Below are positions 18,212 through 26,480 of a stretch of DNA of 64,000 nt, piece after piece. The number at the start of each line of letters is the position of its first letter. Within the stretch, counting starts at the first letter, position 1. Under the pieces are notes generated by a model. That model was not told the DNA's origin. It saw only the letters and a list, made by a program, of their open reading frames with translations, and did not search any database. Source of the DNA: Methyloligella sp. (GTDB lineage: Bacteria > Pseudomonadota > Alphaproteobacteria > Rhizobiales > HXMU1428-3); the NCBI GenBank assembly GCA_021604645.1, contig BQJJ01000010.1, positions 1-64,000 on the forward strand, read 5' to 3'. The position numbers and the translations under genes are program-made.

Positions 18212-18691
18212 TCACTCAGGCGGTGAAAATTCCAAAAACCGATGAAACAGCTCCACTTCATCTGCGCTAAATTCCGATAACAAAGCAGCATCCAGCTTGG
18301 CAAAATGCTGCCGTGCACAAGACATCATCCGCTCACCTTCGGTGGTGAAAAGAATAACGCGTTGGTTACCAAGCTCAGTGTCACTAACGGTTTGTAACCA
18401 CCCCAAACTTTCTAGCTCTTTAATTTTCTTATGCACCGCTTGCCGCGAAATGCCCAGGCCCCTGGCCAATTCAGCGGCATGGTTCGGGCCGCAATCAAGT
18501 GCCCCTAAAAATGTCAGATGGCCAGCTGATAAATCCGTAAACCCCTGATCAATCAAGCGGGCCAGTAGCCAGTCAATCATACGTTTCTGAAAGTCATCCA
18601 TGGCCATCGTGAGAGAAAGCGAGTGACTATTCGGCAGGTCAAATTGAGCCTGTGGTGATTTTCTAGTTTTAGTTGTTAACTTGGTTGACAA
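18212..18691 (-). CDS. MarR family transcriptional regulator
   Basis: A 159-residue DNA-binding protein with a winged helix-turn-helix: AAELARGLGISRQAVHKKIKELESLGWL is the recognition region, followed by the wing RVILFTTEGERMM. It probably acts as a dimer that senses a small molecule. It starts with TTG at 18691, preceded by GAGAGG; an ATG at 18607 is an alternative. It is divergent from a small membrane-protein gene, and the inverted repeat at 18725-18739 between them is a likely operator. Confidence 0.85.
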   Translation of the reverse strand: MSTKLTTKTRKSPQAQFDLPNSHSLSLTMAMDDFQKRMIDWLLARLIDQGFTDLSAGHLTFLGALDCGPNHAAELARGLGISRQAVHKKIKELESLGWLQTVSDTELGNQRVILFTTEGERMMSCARQHFAKLDAALLSEFSADEVELFHRFLEFSPPE

Positions 18692-18724
18692 GGCGTGACC
18701 TCTCTGATAGTTGTCAATAAGGTT

Positions 18725-18739
18725 TACAAGATGTTTGTA
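18725..18739. promoter_or_regulatory. Candidate MarR operator
   Basis: TACAA (18725-18729) and TTGTA (18735-18739) form a perfect inverted repeat with a five-base spacer, in the 70-base gap between the MarR gene and the divergent membrane gene. MarR proteins typically bind short palindromes in such gaps. Confidence 0.45.
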
Positions 18740-18761
18740 TCATATGTGAAAGAGGTTGAAA

Positions 18762-19151
18762 ATGTTAAAAGCAGTTCTCATTCTAAATGCACTCTCATGC
18801 GCCATATTCGGCGCTCTGTTTTTTCTCAAAAGCGAGGAAGTTGCAAACTTCATCGGCACGCCTCCTGCTTTATTCGTCCAAGTCTTAGGGGCAGGGCTTT
18901 TTATAAATGCGATTTTACTGATCTTCACAGGACTCCAATCCTCGCCTAAAAGAAAAGATGTCCTGTTCTTTTCACTCGGCGATGCGGCCTGGGTAGCATT
19001 CACTGCCATTCTCCTAATTGGAAATATCTGGATTATAAACAGTGAAGCTATCTATTGGAGCGTAGCAGTTGCTCTCTTTGTTGGCTTGTGCGGGGTTCTT
19101 CAATGGATTTTTGCTCCAAAAGCGGAACAGCCAAGCCTAGAATTGACATGA
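18762..19151 (+). CDS. Small four-helix membrane protein, probable MarR target
   Basis: About 129 residues with four predicted membrane helices (AVLILNALSCAIFGALFFL, LFVQVLGAGLFINAILLIF, VLFFSLGDAAWVAFTAILLIG, AIYWSVAVALFVGLCGVLQWIF). The ATG at 18762 is chosen because AGAGG stands six bases before it; a TTG at 18756 lies too close. I do not recognise a named family. Divergent placement from the MarR gene suggests that this regulator controls it. Confidence 0.7.
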   Translation: MLKAVLILNALSCAIFGALFFLKSEEVANFIGTPPALFVQVLGAGLFINAILLIFTGLQSSPKRKDVLFFSLGDAAWVAFTAILLIGNIWIINSEAIYWSVAVALFVGLCGVLQWIFAPKAEQPSLELT

Positions 19152-19152
19152 T

Positions 19153-19191
19153 TAAAAAAAAGACCCTCAACTAATAATTAGCTGAGGGTCT
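19153..19191 (-). terminator. Terminator of phaC
   Basis: AGACCCTCA (19161-19169) pairs with TGAGGGTCT (19183-19191). On the minus strand the stem is followed by eight T residues, placing it just after the phaC stop. It may also stop plus-strand transcripts from the small membrane gene. Confidence 0.85.
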
Positions 19192-19210
19192 GTTAAGTCT
19201 GATAGCTCAC

Positions 19211-21013
19211 TTAATCAGCGCGGATGTGAACATACTCTCCAGGGGCATCACCAAGATTTTTTGTCTCTTTCGGATGACGGGCAGGAACTAGTCCACCACT
19301 TTTCTTAGCAATCCATTGTTCCCAATCAGTCCACCAAGAGCCCTCATGTTTTTCAGCGCCCTCAAACCATTCATCTGGATCCTTAAACAGCTTTCTCGAT
19401 TTGTTGGTCCAGTGACAATATTTTTTCTTCACTGGTGGGTTAACAATACCGGCAATATGACCAGAAGCCCCCAATACAAATCGCTTCGGTCCTGTAAATG
19501 AATTCACACCAGCATAACAAGCTCTCCACGGCGCAATATGATCGTCTTTGGTAGCAAGCATATAAGTTGGTGTTTTAATTTTATTCACATCAATGGCATG
19601 CCCATCAACCGTAATTCGCCCCGGATCCATAAACGCATTGTCCCGGTAAAAACCAGTGAGATATTCAACAATCATTTTAGCTGGCATTCGTGTGGCATCT
19701 GCATTCCAATAGAGCAGGTCAAACGGCACTGGGTCTTTGCCCATCAGATAGTTATTCACAACAAATGACCAGACCAAGTCATTTTCTCGCATCATGTTAA
19801 ACATGCCAGCCATTTCATTGCCTTCTAGATAACCGGTCTTACCGACTTTTTCTCCAAGCGTTCGAAGTTGGTCATCATCAAAGAAAACAGACATCTCACC
19901 AACATCACTCATGTCGACCATAGAGGCCAGAAGAGTAGCTGAGTTGATGCGTTTATCACCTGTTGCTGCCATATAGGCAAGTGTGGTTGTAAGGAGAATA
20001 CCCCCAATACAAAACCCTAATGCGTTCGCCTTTTTCTCACCTGTTATTTTTAAAACATTATCTAAAGCAACAAGCACACCATCTTTCATATAATCGGTAA
20101 AAGCGGTTTGTGCCTCAGCTGGCCCTGGGTTAACCCAGGAAATAACAAATAATGTATACCCCTGATCAACAACCCATTTGATATAGCTGTTCTCAGGTTT
20201 CAGATCGAAAACATAAAATTTGTTAATCCACGGCGGGACAAACAAAATCGGTGTTTTATGTGTTTTCTCTGTGCTGGGTGAATATTGAATAAGTTCAAAA
20301 AGATAATTTTTGTAAATCACTTTACCAGGCGAGTTGGCAATATTTTCTCCAACTTTAAAGGCATCATGGTCCGTCATGCTCACCTTTAGTTGGCCATGCC
20401 CGCGTTCCATGTCAGTCAATAAATTTTTAAATCCATCAAGCAAATTGTGACCACCAGAATCGATGGTTTTCTTCATAACTTCAGGATTAGTGAGAAGAAA
20501 GTTACTTGGAGAAATAGCACTGGCAAATTGACGTGTTACAAATTGGACTTTCTTCTTATCCTTCTTTGACATCCCTTTAGCATCTTCAGAAAGGCTTTGC
20601 GCCCAATCAGAAACCAGAAGGTAAGTTTCTTTTATGTAATCAAACGCTGCATTTTTCTCCCAAGCTTCATCTTTAAATCGACGATCCTTATGTTTGGAAG
20701 GTTCTGCAGTGGGCTCTAGTCCCATAGAGCGATTAGCCGCATTAATCCAGATGTCAGACAAGCCGTTCCATAAATTAATCTGAGCGGTTACCAAACTAGC
20801 AGGGTCACTAGCAAAACGCATGGCCATATCCTGAAAGGCTTTGATCGCATTTTCATCTATGTTGATGGGAATACCAGTTGCATCTTGTTGTCGTTGTATA
20901 AACTCAGATACCATCTTTGCACTTTGTTTAGAGGTCTCTAACCACTGTTCAGCAAAGAGATTATCTTCGAAACTGGTTTCTGAAAATTGTTTGCTCTTAG
21001 AGTTCTCACTCAT
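19211..21013 (-). CDS. phaC: Class I poly(3-hydroxyalkanoate) synthase
   Basis: Polymerises hydroxyacyl-CoA (typically 3-hydroxybutyryl-CoA) into PHA granules in the cytosol. The ATG at 21013 gives 600 residues and has GGGAGGG just upstream, better than the longer frame from 21046. The N-terminal synthase region is followed by an alpha/beta-hydrolase core. The lipase-like box has Cys as nucleophile (ALGFCIGG, Cys about 335), with the Asp in TKDDHIAPW and the His in GASGHIAG. Length and box fit class I synthases that need no PhaE or PhaR. No depolymerase, phasin or phaAB lies in the window. Confidence 0.95.
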   Translation of the reverse strand: MSENSKSKQFSETSFEDNLFAEQWLETSKQSAKMVSEFIQRQQDATGIPINIDENAIKAFQDMAMRFASDPASLVTAQINLWNGLSDIWINAANRSMGLEPTAEPSKHKDRRFKDEAWEKNAAFDYIKETYLLVSDWAQSLSEDAKGMSKKDKKKVQFVTRQFASAISPSNFLLTNPEVMKKTIDSGGHNLLDGFKNLLTDMERGHGQLKVSMTDHDAFKVGENIANSPGKVIYKNYLFELIQYSPSTEKTHKTPILFVPPWINKFYVFDLKPENSYIKWVVDQGYTLFVISWVNPGPAEAQTAFTDYMKDGVLVALDNVLKITGEKKANALGFCIGGILLTTTLAYMAATGDKRINSATLLASMVDMSDVGEMSVFFDDDQLRTLGEKVGKTGYLEGNEMAGMFNMMRENDLVWSFVVNNYLMGKDPVPFDLLYWNADATRMPAKMIVEYLTGFYRDNAFMDPGRITVDGHAIDVNKIKTPTYMLATKDDHIAPWRACYAGVNSFTGPKRFVLGASGHIAGIVNPPVKKKYCHWTNKSRKLFKDPDEWFEGAEKHEGSWWTDWEQWIAKKSGGLVPARHPKETKNLGDAPGEYVHIRAD

Positions 21014-21046
21014 TTTTGTATCCCTCCCTAAGTATAACAAAACCAT

Positions 21047-21400
21047 TATTTAAGCTGGCGATGAGCGGCCATTTGCAATGGCTCTTTATTATCAGCTGTC
21101 ATGGTTCATTATAGAAATCACGCATCTGTAGAGGTAGCTTCGCGTCTGAAGCTAGCTTGTATGATGTCTCAATACATCCCTCTTGATACTGGCACACATT
21201 CACAGCCAAACTCTGAGCTTTGAGATACTTGGCATAGCGGAACTCTGGCATAAAAAGCCCTCAGGCTTAAAGGCACCATCACAATAGAGATGATGTCGAT
21301 AAACTTAAGTCTAGCAGAATTTTTTCGGTAAAAGATAGAAATATTATTCAACAATAGAATTAAACTTTAGGTCATAAAAGAAAACAAGCCACATGCCAGC
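21047..21400. other. Intergenic region upstream of phaC
   Basis: No gene seen. A perfect 7-bp hairpin, TAGCTTC (21135-21141)/GAAGCTA (21148-21154) around GCGTCT, lies about 120 bases upstream of phaC. Its loop and 3' arm read GCGTCTGAAGC, similar to the GCATCTGAAGC tail of the small palindromic repeats. Confidence 0.4.
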
Positions 21401-21435
21401 ATAAAAAAGAAAACCCGGCTCAATGAACCGGGTTT
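21401..21435 (-). terminator. Terminator of bioB
   Basis: AAACCCGG (21411-21418) pairs with CCGGGTTT (21428-21435). Reading the minus strand, the stem is followed by TTTTC and a T-rich run, about 45 bases after the bioB stop. Confidence 0.85.
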
Positions 21436-21477
21436 AAATAATCAATCATTCAGATTTAAAAAGCGCTTTGAATTCCG

Positions 21478-22560
21478 CTATTTCTGAGTTTTTAGACCAG
21501 CACGCTCAATGAGAGAGACATCACCCTCAGCGTCGTTATTACCAGTTGTCAGAAGCTTCTCACCATAAAAGATAGAGTTTGCACCCGCCATAAAGCACAG
21601 CAGTTGAGCTTCATCATTCAGGTTAGAGCGGCCAGCAGATAAACGAACACGTGCCTTTGGCATCAAAATACGAGCTGTTGCCACCATACGAACAAGCTCG
21701 ATGGAATCAACATGCTTGCGTCCTTCAAGGGGTGTTCCACCAACAGGGACCAGAGCATTGATCGGAACAGACCCAGGGTGAGGCGTTAATGTTGCTAAAA
21801 CCTCAAGCATGCGCGCCCGGTCAACAATGGTCTCACCCATGCCGATGATCCCACCAGAACAAAGTGAAATACCAGCCTTTTGCACATGAGAGATTGTATC
21901 TAACCGATCTTCAAAAGTTCTGGTTGTAATGATTTTGTCGTAAAACTCGGGAGACGTGTCAATATTGTGGTTATAAGAATTAAGCCCAGCTTCTTTTAAA
22001 CGAGTAGCTTGTTCTTCATTAAGCATGCCGAGGGTTACACAAGCTTCCATGCCCATGTCAGAAACACCCTTGACCATATCAACAACCTGGTCAAATTCTT
22101 TGCCATCTTTTACATTCCGCCATGCGGCACCCATGCAAAAACGAGTGGCTCCAGCATCTTTTGCAATTTGAGCTTTTTCCATCACGGCTTGTGTTGCAAG
22201 AAGAGATTCTTTTTCTAACCCTGTTTCTTTGCCATAGTGGGCAGACTGCGGGCAGTATTTACAATCTTCTGGGCATGAGCCGGTTTTAATGCTCAATAGA
22301 CTAGCAAGTTGAACCGTGCCATCTTCATGAAATTGACGGTGAATGGTTTGCGCTTTATAGAGAAGCTCCATTAACGGGCTTTCAAGCAATTCAACGATTT
22401 CATCTGTTTCCCAATCATGACGTATTAATGCGTCTGAAGCAGGGACGTTAGTCAATGAACTATTTTCGTGGGTTTGCACATTGGCGTCTAATTGAGACGC
22501 TGCGTCTTCATTTGCCAGTTGAGGCGATGCCTCTTGATTTGAAAGTGTATAGTCATCCAT
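21478..22560 (-). CDS. bioB: Biotin synthase
   Basis: Radical-SAM enzyme that inserts sulfur into dethiobiotin. The CxxxCxxC cluster motif is SCPEDCKYC (Cys96, 100, 103), and the core segments [20 protein letters not shown] and GGIIGMGE are present. It is 360 residues. The usual protein begins near [14 protein letters not shown], so about 46 extra, acidic residues precede it here, and their DNA contains short palindromes (see findings). The gene is divergent from bioF; together with bioF, bioH-like, bioA and bioD nearby this makes an almost complete late biotin pathway. Confidence 0.96.
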   Translation of the reverse strand: MDDYTLSNQEASPQLANEDAASQLDANVQTHENSSLTNVPASDALIRHDWETDEIVELLESPLMELLYKAQTIHRQFHEDGTVQLASLLSIKTGSCPEDCKYCPQSAHYGKETGLEKESLLATQAVMEKAQIAKDAGATRFCMGAAWRNVKDGKEFDQVVDMVKGVSDMGMEACVTLGMLNEEQATRLKEAGLNSYNHNIDTSPEFYDKIITTRTFEDRLDTISHVQKAGISLCSGGIIGMGETIVDRARMLEVLATLTPHPGSVPINALVPVGGTPLEGRKHVDSIELVRMVATARILMPKARVRLSAGRSNLNDEAQLLCFMAGANSIFYGEKLLTTGNNDAEGDVSLIERAGLKTQK

Positions 22561-22673
22561 GGTACAGCAAGGGGTCCTGTTTAAAGAGTGTTCCTGTAAT
22601 AATTGTCATCTATGATTTGATCTTGCGTCAATCTTTAAGCCAAAAGGTCTAAAAACTCAACTAAAGAGCCATA

Positions 22674-23843
22674 ATGAAAGAATTTGAAAGCGTTTATAAA
22701 ACATTTTTGCAAGATTGCCATGATAAAAATCTCAGGCGGCATTTGCTCACCATTGAGCCGGAAAGTGCCGGTAAAATCAAGGTAGATGGCAAAATATACC
22801 TAAATTTCGCTTCAAACGACTATTTAGGCCTGAAACACCACCCAAAATTGATCGAAGAAAGTGCCGTTTGGGCACAAAAATATGGAGCTGGTTCTGGCGC
22901 ATCACGCCTTGTCACAGGGAATTTTCCCTTATTTGCTGAAGTTGAGCAAAAAATAGCCATGTTAAAAGGTACAGAATCCGCGTTAATTCTGGCCTCTGGT
23001 TACCAGGCGAATGGTGCTGCCTTACAGGCTTTATTTGACAAAACAGTCTTGAAACAAGCCCCTGTTGTCGTCTCAGATAAGTTAAATCACGCCAGCATGC
23101 ATTTTGGGTGTGCCGCGGCCAATGTGCGCCAAAAACGTTATCGTCATCTAGACGCAAACCATGCAGATGAGCTGCTTAAGGAAGCAGATGGTAACGCGCC
23201 TAAATTTTTACTCACAGAAACTGTGTTCAGCATGGATGGGGACGTAGCCCCGATGAGCAGCCTATTGGCAAGCGCTAATGAAACACAAGCCATGCTAATC
23301 GCAGATGATGCGCACGGCTTTGGAGTTTTAGGCGATGGGGGCAAAGGCCTGGCAACGGGCGCTGATATAACAATCGGTACATTCTCAAAAGCGCTGGGCA
23401 GTTTCGGAGCCTATATCGCAGCAAGCCAAAACATGATCGATTTTTTAACGCAGCGTTGCGGTGGTCTCATTTACTCAACAGGGTTACCTCCAGCCACGTT
23501 AGGGGCCATTAATGCCGGGTTGGATTTGCTACCAGAATTAGAAGACGAACGCGAGAGAGTGGCCAATCATGCTAAACGCTTCAGAGAAGAAGTTGGAAAG
23601 TTGAGCGATGCTAGAGGCTGGAGCACTGGTCGCTCAGAAACACAAATCGTGCCCCTAATTATCGGAGACGCTAAAGATGCGTTGGATTTATCGACCTACC
23701 TGAAAGAGCAAGGCCTCTGGGTCACCGCCATTCGCCCGCCAACAGTGCCGGAAGGAACCGCACGCTTGCGCTTTGCTTTCACCGCATCTCATGATGAAAA
23801 AGATATAGATCAACTCATCGACGTTCTGAAAGGTTACAAATGA
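22674..23843 (+). CDS. bioF: 8-amino-7-oxononanoate synthase
   Basis: PLP-dependent condensation of pimeloyl-thioester with L-alanine, the first ring-forming step of biotin synthesis. It is 389 residues with the alpha-oxoamine synthase pattern NDYLGLKHHP, GSGASRLVTGN, the PLP-contact region DDAHGFGVLG and the Schiff-base lysine in TIGTFSKALGSFG. Its stop overlaps the start of the next hydrolase gene (ATGA), so both are co-translated. No BioR-type operator was recognised in the 113-base gap to bioB. Confidence 0.95.
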   Translation: MKEFESVYKTFLQDCHDKNLRRHLLTIEPESAGKIKVDGKIYLNFASNDYLGLKHHPKLIEESAVWAQKYGAGSGASRLVTGNFPLFAEVEQKIAMLKGTESALILASGYQANGAALQALFDKTVLKQAPVVVSDKLNHASMHFGCAAANVRQKRYRHLDANHADELLKEADGNAPKFLLTETVFSMDGDVAPMSSLLASANETQAMLIADDAHGFGVLGDGGKGLATGADITIGTFSKALGSFGAYIAASQNMIDFLTQRCGGLIYSTGLPPATLGAINAGLDLLPELEDERERVANHAKRFREEVGKLSDARGWSTGRSETQIVPLIIGDAKDALDLSTYLKEQGLWVTAIRPPTVPEGTARLRFAFTASHDEKDIDQLIDVLKGYK

Positions 23844-24499
23844 GTGAGGCAAAAGAAGACATGCAATTGGTCTTCATCCATGGTTGGGGCATGAACAGCG
23901 GCATTTGGCAAAGCACAATAAAAGCCTTGCAAAGCTATGAATGTAAATCCATTGATCTCGGTTTTGTTAAAGGAGGGGAAACACATGCCTTTGACAGAAC
24001 GCGTCCCTCCATTGTTATCGCCCATTCACTCGGCACAGCTTGGTTTTTAAAAAACTACAAAACTGAAACCTTGGGAGAGCTGAACCTAAAAGCATTAATT
24101 TCTGTATGTGGTTTTACAAATTTTAGCAGCTTCACACCTGAGGAGACCCTGAATAAAATGAAAGAGGGTGTCTTGGCAAATCCGGCCACCCAAATGGCGT
24201 TCTTCTGGCGAAGAGCAGGTTGTAAAAACTTCACAAGCCCAGAAAACTTAAACCCTAAAAAATTACATGAGGGACTTGAGTGGTTGGCAAACTGGCAAGC
24301 AGCAGCAGAAGCCAAGGCTCTCAAATGCCCCAAATTCATCCTCGCTTCTAAAGCAGACAAAATAGTTCCCGCCAGTGCAATAGAAGAGCAATGGCAAGGT
24401 GAAAAAATCATCTGGCATCATCAGGCACCCCATTGCCTGCAATTAGCAGAGCCAGAATGGGTTGCCGAGAATATCCTTAAACAAGCTCAAGCCCTTTAA
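23840..24499 (+). CDS. BioH-like alpha/beta hydrolase (probable pimeloyl-ACP methyl-ester esterase)
   Basis: A 219-residue hydrolase with FIHGWGMNSGIW near the N-terminus, a nucleophile motif IAHSLG and late catalytic candidates ASKADKIVP (Asp) and APHCLQLAEP (His). HGWGMN and the bioF overlap strongly suggest the BioH job: freeing pimeloyl-ACP from its methyl ester. BioH and its functional replacements (BioG, BioJ, BioK, BioV) differ in sequence, so the exact class is left open. Its 3' end overlaps the convergent bioA by 23 bases. Confidence 0.75.
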   Translation: MSEAKEDMQLVFIHGWGMNSGIWQSTIKALQSYECKSIDLGFVKGGETHAFDRTRPSIVIAHSLGTAWFLKNYKTETLGELNLKALISVCGFTNFSSFTPEETLNKMKEGVLANPATQMAFFWRRAGCKNFTSPENLNPKKLHEGLEWLANWQAAAEAKALKCPKFILASKADKIVPASAIEEQWQGEKIIWHHQAPHCLQLAEPEWVAENILKQAQAL

Positions 24500-25793
24500 G
24501 CAAACCTTCATAGCCCTGCTTTAATTGATCCTTCGTTATAGAATAGGGCGGCATGAGATAAACAACAGGGCCAAGCGGTCGAATGTTCAAGCCTTCTGCC
24601 AAAAAGAAATCGCGCAATTTCAAACTGGTCTCGGATTTATAAGTCCCTTCAGCTGCCGCATCACTTTCATCAATATCAAACGCAAGAAGAGAGCCGCAAA
24701 CACGAACATGTTTCACTTTCGAATGAGAAAGCAGTTCTTGTGCAAACTCCTGGTGACTGGCTTCAATCGCCTTTATGCGCTCTAAAGTTTGCTCTTCTTC
24801 AAAAAGAGCTAGAGACCTGTTAGCAATCGAGCAAGCAAGTGGGTTGCCAGTAAAAGAATGCCCATGGGCAAGTGCTTTGGAAAAATCATCTCCTAAAAAC
24901 GCATCAAAAATATGTGCATCAATCACTGTAACAGAAAGCGGCAAAGTACCAGCTGTTAATCCCTTGGAGAGGCAAATCATATCAGGCTTCACATCACATT
25001 GCTGATGCGCAAATAAACTACCCGTCCGGCCAAAGCCAGTAGCAATCTCATCAAAGATCACCAAGATACCAGCAGCACGCGCAGTCTCAACCACTCGTTT
25101 CACAAATTCAGGGCGACAAAATTTCATGCCACCAGCCCCTTGAAATAAAGGCTCCATGATAATAGCAGCTATGGTGTTGCCATGTTGGTCAATCGTTTTT
25201 TGCAAAGCCGTAATCGCTGTATCTTCACGCGATTGCACCTCATTGTCACCCAGCCACGTTTCTCCATAAGGCACAGTATGTACCTGGCATAGCAACTCAT
25301 CGAAAGAAGTAAAAAATCCCGAGCCTTTGCCAACAGCCATAGCTCCAAACGTATCACCATGATAAGCGCCATCAAATGCTATGAAATTCGTTCGCTGTGC
25401 CTCACCTTTGTTCTGCCAGTATTGGTAAGCAACTTTGAGGGCAACCTCAACAGAAGTCGAACCATTATCAGAAAAGAAAACCTTGGAAAGATTACCACCA
25501 AGATGATGGCTCAAACTCTCTGCAATTTGAACAGCGGGTTCATGGGTAAAGCCTGAAAACATCACGTGAGACATTTTATTAGCCTGCGCCATCATTGCGT
25601 CATTAATAGCCGGGTGTGAATGACCGTGAGTAATGGTCCACCAGGAAGAGATCAGGTCAATAATTTCATTGCCATCAACATCAAAAAGCGAGGCATCTTT
25701 TGCATGAGAAAGGGCAATGGGCTCACACTCAGTTTTATGCTGTGTAAAGGGATGCCAAATAAATTCTTTATCGCGAGAGATTAAATCAGTCAT
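24477..25793 (-). CDS. bioA: Adenosylmethionine-8-amino-7-oxononanoate aminotransferase
   Basis: Class III PLP aminotransferase that converts 8-amino-7-oxononanoate to 7,8-diaminopelargonate using SAM as amino donor. Motifs include WHPFTQHK near the start, SSWWTITHGHSHP, GAYHGDTFGAMAVG, IFDEIATGFGRTG and the Schiff-base lysine in CLSKGLTAG. The ATG at 25793 (438 residues) overlaps the bioD stop as ATGA, and is preferred over an ATG five codons upstream. It forms a bioD-bioA pair facing the bioF-bioH-like pair. Confidence 0.95.
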   Translation of the reverse strand: MTDLISRDKEFIWHPFTQHKTECEPIALSHAKDASLFDVDGNEIIDLISSWWTITHGHSHPAINDAMMAQANKMSHVMFSGFTHEPAVQIAESLSHHLGGNLSKVFFSDNGSTSVEVALKVAYQYWQNKGEAQRTNFIAFDGAYHGDTFGAMAVGKGSGFFTSFDELLCQVHTVPYGETWLGDNEVQSREDTAITALQKTIDQHGNTIAAIIMEPLFQGAGGMKFCRPEFVKRVVETARAAGILVIFDEIATGFGRTGSLFAHQQCDVKPDMICLSKGLTAGTLPLSVTVIDAHIFDAFLGDDFSKALAHGHSFTGNPLACSIANRSLALFEEEQTLERIKAIEASHQEFAQELLSHSKVKHVRVCGSLLAFDIDESDAAAEGTYKSETSLKLRDFFLAEGLNIRPLGPVVYLMPPYSITKDQLKQGYEGLLKGLELV

Positions 25794-26422
25794 GCTGAAG
25801 GCCACCATTCACTTACTGGATGATTAGGGGAGAGAGACAAAAGGTGATCCTTAGATAAATCAGAAAGGTGAGGGATCTCAGCTAAAATTTTAACATTACC
25901 ATATTGCATAATTGCTTCTTTGTTACCTTCATTGGGTTCACCATTCAAAATAACACCCGCAATAGAAAGTCCAGCAAGGCGCATAACTGATATCGTCAAC
26001 AAGGTATGGTTAATTGTGCCGAGCGCTGTTCGTGCAACAATAATTGTTGGCAGCTTTAGAGTGGCCATGAGATCAATCATAAAACTTCGATCATTAAGCG
26101 GAACCATAACACCCCCAGCACCTTCAACAATAAGAGGTTGAGTGCAACTGGGAAGAGAAAAGTCACTAAGCTCAATCCTAACCCCATCAAGCTTCGCCGC
26201 AGCATGAGGTGAGAGCGGGGCGTTTAATTCAAATCGAGACGGGAGAAACCTTCCATCATCAAAGGAAGTTAAACGTTTGACAAATTGAGTATCTGTTCCA
26301 TCTTCCAAACCGGATTGTATGGGTTTCCAATAATTGCCATCTAAGTGCAATTGTGCATAGGCACTTGCAACGCTTTTACCAACATCAGTGTCGGTGCCAG
26401 TGATAAAAAATCCTTCAGCCAA
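25790..26422 (-). CDS. bioD: Dethiobiotin synthetase
   Basis: ATP-dependent closure of the ureido ring from diaminopelargonate and CO2. It is 210 residues with the P-loop GTDTDVGKS, the substrate-binding YWKPIQSG and the conserved VEGAGGVMVPL. The P-loop has Asp where GTDTGVGKT is usual. It is translationally coupled to bioA. Confidence 0.94.
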   Translation of the reverse strand: MAEGFFITGTDTDVGKSVASAYAQLHLDGNYWKPIQSGLEDGTDTQFVKRLTSFDDGRFLPSRFELNAPLSPHAAAKLDGVRIELSDFSLPSCTQPLIVEGAGGVMVPLNDRSFMIDLMATLKLPTIIVARTALGTINHTLLTISVMRLAGLSIAGVILNGEPNEGNKEAIMQYGNVKILAEIPHLSDLSKDHLLSLSPNHPVSEWWPSA

Positions 26423-26480
26423 GATAAATTGCTTTCTGTAAATTTATTGAATGCGAGACGAGTTAATGCCTTAATGCCAT

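Noticed and set aside
22561-22673. BioR operator between bioB and bioF
   Set aside because: No TTATNNATAA-type palindrome was found in the gap.
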